DNA from: Chryseobacterium gleum
Lineage (GTDB): Bacteria > Bacteroidota > Bacteroidia > Flavobacteriales_D > Crocinitomicaceae
Reading direction: 5' to 3'
NCBI GenBank assembly: GCA_943326315.2
Contig: CALPSU020000111.1
Location: 1 to 8,086, forward strand
DNA length: 8,086 bases
Shown here: in pieces, positions 4,449-8,086 of the stretch
Numbering within the stretch: the stretch's first letter is position 1
How the letters are laid out: each line of letters opens with the position of its first letter
Program-made: the position numbers and the translations under genes
Notes under the pieces: model-generated
The model's input: the letters and a program-made list of their open reading frames with translations, nothing else
Database searches by the model: none
Told to the model about the DNA's origin: nothing

Positions 4449-6281
4449 ATGAAAAAAGCTGAAAATATTATTCTTAGTATTTATGAGCGCTACAATCCTG
4501 ATAAACTTCATACGGTTCCAGAATTACTTAATAAATATGAAGGCCAAGAGGATGACTTAATTGAAAATATTTTTAATAAGTATAATGTTTCCGATGAAGA
4601 AAGAAAGGGGTTTCTAATTTCTGTTGAAGAAGAAATTTCTGAAGATTATTTTACGGAAAACGAGATTGAAGAATCAATTTATATTGAAAAAGAAAATGTA
4701 ATAATAAACCCTGAAAAAGTTATTTTAAGTATTTATGAGCGATACAACCCTGATAAAATTTCAATGGTTCCAGAATTACTTGAGAAATATGCAGGTCAAG
4801 AAGATGACTTAATAGATGGTATTTTAAGTAAGTATGACATTTCTGATGAAGAAAGAGAGCTTTTATTTTTAACTGCAGAACAAGAAATTATAGAAGATGT
4901 TTATGTAGAAAATGAGTTTGAAGATTCAATTTTTATTGAAAATACAATAATAAACCCTGAAAAAGTTATTTTAAGTGTTTATGAACGCTACAATCCTGAG
5001 AAAATTTCAACCGTTCCAGAATTACTTGAGAAATATTCAGGTCAAGAAGATGAATTAATTGAAAGTATTTTTAATAAGTATGATATTTCTGATACAGAAA
5101 GAGATTCTTTCCTTTTAACTGCAGAACAAGAAATTACAGGAAATCAATTTGAAGAATTAATAATTTTCGAGAAGGAAAACAAAATAAAAAATCCTGAAAA
5201 GGTAATTTTAAGTATTTATAAGCGCTACAATCCTGAGAAAATTTCAGCGTTGCCCGAATTACTAGAAAAGTATAAAGGACAAGAAGATGACTTAATTGAA
5301 AATATTTTCATAAAATATAACATTTCAGAGGAAGAAAGAGAAGTGTTTCTTAATTCTAACAAAGAACTTTCTAACGAAGAAATTAAAGAATCAAAAATAA
5401 CAGAAGAATTTATTGAAAAGCAATCCATTGTCACACCACCTGTTATTATTGAGCCAGAAATTCCTATAGAATATGAAAAAATAAACATATCTAAAAATAT
5501 TGAGGATAATGTTTTAGAATCTATTGAAAAAGAAATTGTTGTAGAAAGCGTAATTAATAAAAAAGGAAAAAGTTTAACTTTTAAGGTATTAATGTCCTTA
5601 TCACTGATTTTATTATTAACCGCTATTGTCACTATATTATTGCATACTAATGGAACTATTAATGTTGCTTTATTGAATAAATTTTCACCAACTAAGATTG
5701 AAAAAGAAGTTGCAGTTGCTCCAAAAGTAGAGAAGAAAGTTACCCTTATTAAAAAGGAAAAACCTCATAAAAAAGCGGAAAAAATTACAATTGACACAGT
5801 CTCGATGGAAAAAACCAAACTTGTAAAAGAAATTGAGTCACCTAAGCAGTTGAACAATTCCGTACAAGTAAAACAACCTGAAGAGATAAAACATGTTGAA
5901 AAGGTAAAAGATGTTGAAAAAGTAAAACACTCTGATCCGATAAAACATGCTAAAAAGTTAGAAATACAAAAAACTGTAGTTCAAGAGAAGCCGATTTTTA
6001 AAAACAAAATTAAAAAAGAAGTGAATACTTTTATACAGTCAAATACAAATAATAACTTTTATATAATTGCAGGTTCTTACAAAACAATCGCGCGCGCAGA
6101 GGAAGCAGTAAATAAATTAAAATTAAAACAATTTAATGATGCTCAGGTAGTTGGTATTAATCAAGACGGTAACATAAGAATTTGTTATCAAACTTATTCT
6201 ACTCACGAAGAAGCTATGAAAGATATACCTACTATTAGACAAAATGTAAATCCAACAGCATGGATTTATGAAAAGAAATAA
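4449..6281 (+). CDS. Four-repeat, single-TM protein with C-terminal SPOR domain
   Basis: A 610-residue predicted inner-membrane protein. Residues 4-315 hold four tandem repeats, each with a core like ILSIYERYNPDKL..VPELL, then KY.GQEDDLIE.IF.KY.ISDEER. The cores start at residues 8, 92, 174 and 253. Repeats 1-3 are separated by an acidic tail containing Glu-rich and aromatic residues. A hydrophilic spacer (315-376) leads to one transmembrane helix (about 380-399, flanked by KKGK). Next is a Lys/Glu/Val-rich linker (415-530) with five hexads at 474-503, then a SPOR domain (about 533-608, FYIIAGSY...ARAEEAVNKL...IRICYQTYSTHEEA). SPOR domains bind glycan strands stripped of peptides, often at division sites. 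With the SPOR domain in the periplasm the repeats must be cytoplasmic (inferred). Flavobacterial SPOR proteins often carry a DNA-binding HU-like N-terminus; here repeats take that place. The role of the repeats is unknown. Start: the ATG 28 nt after the preceding terminator. Confidence 0.88.
   Translation: MKKAENIILSIYERYNPDKLHTVPELLNKYEGQEDDLIENIFNKYNVSDEERKGFLISVEEEISEDYFTENEIEESIYIEKENVIINPEKVILSIYERYNPDKISMVPELLEKYAGQEDDLIDGILSKYDISDEERELLFLTAEQEIIEDVYVENEFEDSIFIENTIINPEKVILSVYERYNPEKISTVPELLEKYSGQEDELIESIFNKYDISDTERDSFLLTAEQEITGNQFEELIIFEKENKIKNPEKVILSIYKRYNPEKISALPELLEKYKGQEDDLIENIFIKYNISEEEREVFLNSNKELSNEEIKESKITEEFIEKQSIVTPPVIIEPEIPIEYEKINISKNIEDNVLESIEKEIVVESVINKKGKSLTFKVLMSLSLILLLTAIVTILLHTNGTINVALLNKFSPTKIEKEVAVAPKVEKKVTLIKKEKPHKKAEKITIDTVSMEKTKLVKEIESPKQLNNSVQVKQPEEIKHVEKVKDVEKVKHSDPIKHAKKLEIQKTVVQEKPIFKNKIKKEVNTFIQSNTNNNFYIIAGSYKTIARAEEAVNKLKLKQFNDAQVVGINQDGNIRICYQTYSTHEEAMKDIPTIRQNVNPTAWIYEKK
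4458..5393 (+). repeat. Four tandem coding repeats of about 237-252 nt
   Basis: Units lie at about 4458-4709, 4710-4955, 4956-5192 and 5193-5393. Spacing between core starts is 84, 82 and 79 codons. The second and third units share a near-identical DNA stretch at their starts (CCTGAAAAAGTTATTTTAAG at 4710-4729 and 4956-4975) and again at CCAGAATTACTTGAGAAATA. Conservation at the DNA level, not only the protein level, points to fairly recent internal duplication. The fourth unit lacks the acidic tail and the first differs most in its opening residues. Confidence 0.9.
5868..5957 (+). repeat. Five degenerate hexapeptide repeats in the periplasmic linker
   Basis: Residues 474-503 of the SPOR protein read as hexads with the pattern (V/I)-K-x-x-x-x: VKQPEE, IKHVEK, VKDVEK, VKHSDP, IKHAKK. 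At the DNA level the units share (G/A)TAAAA plus (CA/GA)TGTTGAAAA. This is a low-complexity charged spacer between the membrane helix and the SPOR domain, probably extended through the periplasm. Confidence 0.65.
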
Positions 6282-6305
6282 AAGTAATACTTTTAATTTT
6301 ATATC

Positions 6306-6350
6306 GATTAATCAAAAAAAAGGCCCACTATGGGCTTTTTTTGATTAATC
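6306..6350. terminator. Strong bidirectional intrinsic terminator
   Basis: GATTAATC plus A8 and GGCCCA on the left pair with TGGGC, T7 and GATTAATC on the right, with loop CTA (6328-6330) and a 2-nt bulge. The GC core is GCCCA 6323-6327 with TGGGC 6331-6335. Because an A-tract precedes and a T-tract follows the core, it ends transcription both from the SPOR gene (+) and from the small helical protein gene (-), which converge here. The outer arm GATTAATC is itself a palindrome. Confidence 0.93.
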
Positions 6351-6378
6351 TAAATTTCTTGAATGATATTTAATTAAC

Positions 6379-6666
6379 TTATCTCTTCCTACTTAAATTA
6401 CTCTTAAAATCAGGGAGTGTATCTTTCATAGATTTCAATTCATGCGTAACAGAACTACTATTTCGTTTTAAAAATTCTTTCATAATAAGCTTATTAAAAT
6501 CTTCCTTGTTATTGAATAAATCCTTTAAAACAAAATCGGAATCGTCACGGTTCAGTAGCATAAGATTAACGAAATCTTCAGCAATAGCTAACCGCATGGA
6601 AACAAGTAAAATATCGTTGTATTTCACAATTAAATCCTTGATTTTTTTCTCTTGTTCCTTGTTCAT
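6379..6666 (-). CDS. Small, probably helical cytoplasmic protein, function unknown
   Basis: I do not recognise this 95-residue protein. It has no signal peptide or membrane segment. It is charged and likely all-helical, with three apparent helices: about 2-33 (Lys/Glu-rich, then IVKYNDILLVSMRLAIAEDF), 33-50 and 54-68. A basic Ser/Lys tail follows (SNLSRKR). The run LLVSMRLAIAEDFVNLMLL is amphipathic and could mediate dimerisation. It is more credible than the overlapping plus-strand frame because it has a perfect -7 promoter box (6686-6693) about 20 nt upstream of its ATG and is followed by the bidirectional terminator. The ATG at 6664-6666 is used; an ATG five bases upstream in another frame runs into a stop at once. 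It follows the outer-membrane protein gene on the same strand after 101 nt. Confidence 0.7.
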   Translation of the reverse strand: MNKEQEKKIKDLIVKYNDILLVSMRLAIAEDFVNLMLLNRDDSDFVLKDLFNNKEDFNKLIMKEFLKRNSSSVTHELKSMKDTLPDFKSNLSRKR

Positions 6667-6685
6667 CTCATTTTTTATGGGGCTA

Positions 6686-6693
6686 CAAAGTTA
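6686..6693 (-). promoter_or_regulatory. Candidate -7 box (TAACTTTG) of the small helical protein gene
   Basis: On the minus strand this reads TAACTTTG, an exact match to TAnnTTTG, placed 19 nt before ATG 6666. That would give a leader of about 12-16 nt. The -33 region (minus strand TTCC near 6716-6719) is only a partial match to TTTG. Confidence 0.45.
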
Positions 6694-6767
6694 GATGATT
6701 TTAAGCATTGATTTGGAAGGAATAAAATTTAGTTTTAAACAAAACTCACTATTTTTTTTAGTTTACT

Positions 6768-7433
6768 CTATTTGAAAAAATCATATCGTTGTCTAAAAAT
6801 GATTCTCAATTGAATGCCAATTTCATCTTTGTAAAATTGTTGTTTTCCATTTTGATCATCATAAGCAACAATAGGTGTAAAGCCTTTTCTATAATATAAA
6901 TCCCATAAAATCGATTTAGGAGCATTTCCTGAATAGGAATTAAATAGGCAAACGCCCATTTTTAAAGCAAATTCACCTTTTGACTTATTAATTCTACTTC
7001 CATTTGTCATCATATAATTGTATTCTGGAGAAAGTATTAAGCTTAAAGTTTGACAAAAACAACCGGTTGAAATTTTTCTACTTTGTGTTACCAATAAATG
7101 TTTTTGAATTAGAATTCCTGAATTTAAAGAATGTGCTTCGTTAAAATTTAAAGCGCTATTATTAAGTGTTCTAGAGTTTGAATTGACTTCTTGGTTTGTC
7201 TTTGTGAAAGTATATCCAACCGAAGGATAAATACCTTTGTATATTTTTTTTGAAAATGCTATTGAACCTGACATTGCATATAATTGGTATTTTTCGCTTT
7301 TTTGATGAAAAGTTGTCATGGGGTGAATTGAAGCACTAATACCCCATGCTTTTCCAGTGTAAACATATCTTTGAGATTTTAATTTTAAATGAGCACTTAA
7401 AATTAAAATCACAGTAAGAATTATATTTTTCAT
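6768..7433 (-). CDS. Secreted, probably outer-membrane beta-barrel protein, function unknown
   Basis: A 221-residue protein with a signal peptide (residues 1-20, MKNIILTVILILSAHLKLKS), probably cut before Gln21; Gln after the cleavage site is typical of Bacteroidota exports. There is no lipobox cysteine. The mature part alternates short hydrophobic/aromatic strands with polar turns: SGSIAFSKKIYKGIYPSVGY (55-74), HSLNSGILIQKHLLV (101-115), TLSLILSPEYNYMM (129-142), GEFALKMGVCLFNSY (153-167), DEIGIQLRIIFRQRYDFFK (203-221). It ends in aromatic residues as small outer-membrane barrels often do. About eight strands would fit, as in conserved hypothetical barrel proteins of the phylum. Cys125, Cys127 and Cys162 are unusual for a barrel and could form a disulphide. 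No ligand or enzyme motif was recognised. The ATG follows a T-rich (A-rich on this strand) leader; no perfect -7 box was found upstream. Confidence 0.75.
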   Translation of the reverse strand: MKNIILTVILILSAHLKLKSQRYVYTGKAWGISASIHPMTTFHQKSEKYQLYAMSGSIAFSKKIYKGIYPSVGYTFTKTNQEVNSNSRTLNNSALNFNEAHSLNSGILIQKHLLVTQSRKISTGCFCQTLSLILSPEYNYMMTNGSRINKSKGEFALKMGVCLFNSYSGNAPKSILWDLYYRKGFTPIVAYDDQNGKQQFYKDEIGIQLRIIFRQRYDFFK

Positions 7434-7916
7434 TTTTTTTAATTTAAGTTTATATTATTAATACGTATCAGATTGCTGGATATTACATTTTAATTTCAAA
7501 ATGATTGGTTAATTAACTTTGGAAAGGTTTATTTAACAATACTAGAGTAAATAACTTATTTCCTTTCTTTTAAAAGACTTGTCATACTTTTTTCTTTCAG
7601 TTGCCATAACTCTAAGTTTTAATCCTAGCTTATAGCTTAACTTATATCCTATTAATCGAGAAGGTTCAGTTCGCTTTTATTCAATTAATATTACATTTTA
7701 TATTTTTAAAATATATAAACATTTATCTTTAGATGAAAAATTATAATTTACTGATAATTCTGAAGAAAAAGAGTTTTAATTAGATTATATTTATAAAATT
7801 TGCTACCAGAAAGTACATTGTTTACTATCGGTGTAAATAGGGTTTTCAAATTGCATCTTGGGGAAGTTATTTATTAGATAAAAAGATGGTACACAATCAC
7901 TATAAAAAAGAATAGT
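7434..7916. other. 483-nt AT-rich gene-free region with a transposase remnant
   Basis: No intact gene is visible on either strand. The minus strand at 7542-7607 carries a short reading frame resembling the start of an IS3-type OrfA, listed separately. The 8-bp palindrome ATACGTAT is at 7461-7468. A 16-codon plus-strand frame at 7733-7783 is not credible as a gene. No tRNA, CRISPR or clear terminator was found. No exact TAnnTTTG box lies close to the gene at 7917. Confidence 0.6.
7542..7607 (-). pseudogene. Possible remnant of an IS3-family transposase OrfA N-terminus
   Basis: The minus strand encodes 21 residues, MATERKKYDKSFKRKEISYL plus L, before TAG. The opening R-K-K-Y-D-x-S-F-K-x-K is what I expect at the start of the helix-turn-helix OrfA of IS3-type elements, typically followed by (A/E)-V-x-L-S. 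After KRK the similarity stops and the frame closes, so the rest of the element is gone. On the same strand a TGAACC starting near 7668 lies about 60 nt upstream of the ATG, roughly where an IS3-type left end could be. The assignment rests on a dozen residues, so it is tentative. Confidence 0.35.
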
Positions 7917-8086
7917 ATGAAAGGAATTCAATTTGATTTAGGGAAAGGATTTATTTTCAGTAAACACGTTCCAAAAGAAATCTCACATTTTGATAGAGTG
8001 TTTGATATCTTCAAAGAACTGCTGACACATACTTCCGGAAATATTGAAGAAGCCTTTGAATGGTTAGATGTACTGGACAAAGAATA
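7917..8086 (+). CDS. N-terminus of a VWA-associated (CoxE/MoxR-partner-like) protein, partial
   Basis: The first 56 codons of a gene that runs off the right edge: MKGIQFDLGKGFIFSKHVPK, then EISHFDRVFDIFKELLTHTS and GNIEEAFEWLDVLDKE, with TA of the next codon (probably Tyr). The pattern F.KH.P.E...FD...DIF.ELL.HTSG...EA..WL..LDKEY matches my memory of the N-terminal region of long Bacteroidota proteins that carry a von Willebrand factor A domain further on and lie near a MoxR-type AAA+ ATPase gene. Neither the VWA domain nor an ATPase is in the window, so this needs the adjoining sequence. No signal peptide is present, so it should be cytoplasmic. The frame is closed upstream by TAG at 7875-7877, and this is the first ATG after it. 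Confidence 0.75.
   Translation, partial: MKGIQFDLGKGFIFSKHVPKEISHFDRVFDIFKELLTHTSGNIEEAFEWLDVLDKE

Noticed and set aside
5225..5632. 135-codon minus-strand frame inside the repeat/SPOR gene
   Set aside because: It lies entirely antisense to a well-supported coding region with clear protein-level repeats. Its Ser/Ile-rich composition is what the complement of Glu/Lys/Asn codons produces.
6089..6097. CGCGCGCGC run in an AT-rich gene (possible Z-DNA or restriction motif)
   Set aside because: It is explained by the codons for Ile-Ala-Arg-Ala in the SPOR domain. A single 9-nt run does not support a separate function.
6506..6694. 62-codon plus-strand frame overlapping the small helical protein gene
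   Set aside because: It overlaps the minus-strand gene that has a -7 box and a terminator. Its Ser/Lys/Phe-rich product looks like an antisense shadow.
7461..7468. ATACGTAT palindrome upstream of the outer-membrane protein gene
   Set aside because: A single 8-bp AT-rich palindrome is expected by chance in such sequence, with no second copy or promoter context.
7733..7783. 16-codon plus-strand frame after a near -7 box (TATCTTTA)
   Set aside because: It is too short, the box is one base off consensus, and there is no other sign of a gene.

Overview
The window is very AT-rich (roughly 70% A+T by eye). It looks like chromosomal DNA of a Bacteroidota member, most likely of the Flavobacteriia. 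The clues are perfect copies of the Bacteroidota -7 promoter box TAnnTTTG just upstream of several genes, A-rich leaders without Shine-Dalgarno sequences, an exported protein cut before Gln, a lysine-rich FKBP lipoprotein, a SPOR protein, and at the right edge the start of a VWA-associated protein whose N-terminus I recall from this phylum.

Layout, left to right. Positions 1-89 hold the tail of a rightward gene, possibly an M16 peptidase. Two leftward genes follow: an FKBP-type prolyl isomerase lipoprotein (117-569) and a small three-helix membrane protein (635-907). A divergent promoter region leads to a rightward four-helix membrane protein (1098-1616). Its stop codon abuts the stop of a leftward dipeptide epimerase of the enolase superfamily (1617-2609). 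The epimerase is divergent from a rightward protein-L-isoaspartate O-methyltransferase, pcm (2747-3403). A 376-nt gene-free stretch contains a GC-rich, potentially folded leader. It precedes an unrecognised membrane protein (3780-4352), which ends at a hairpin terminator.

Next is the most unusual gene (4449-6281). It encodes a 610-residue protein with four tandem repeats of about 80 residues, one membrane helix, a Lys/Glu-rich linker and a C-terminal SPOR domain. A strong bidirectional terminator (6306-6350) separates it from two leftward genes: a small helical protein (6379-6666) and a secreted, probably outer-membrane, protein (6768-7433). A second gene-free stretch (7434-7916) contains what looks like a 21-codon remnant of an IS3-type transposase OrfA. 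The window closes inside a rightward gene (7917 onward).

Functionally this is mostly a housekeeping and envelope neighbourhood: periplasmic folding (FKBP), probable murein-peptide recycling (epimerase), repair of aged proteins (pcm) and peptidoglycan binding (SPOR). No coherent multi-gene system, phage, CRISPR array, tRNA or rRNA was seen. The best candidate for something undescribed is the repeat-TM-SPOR protein, followed by the structured leader upstream of the membrane protein at 3780.
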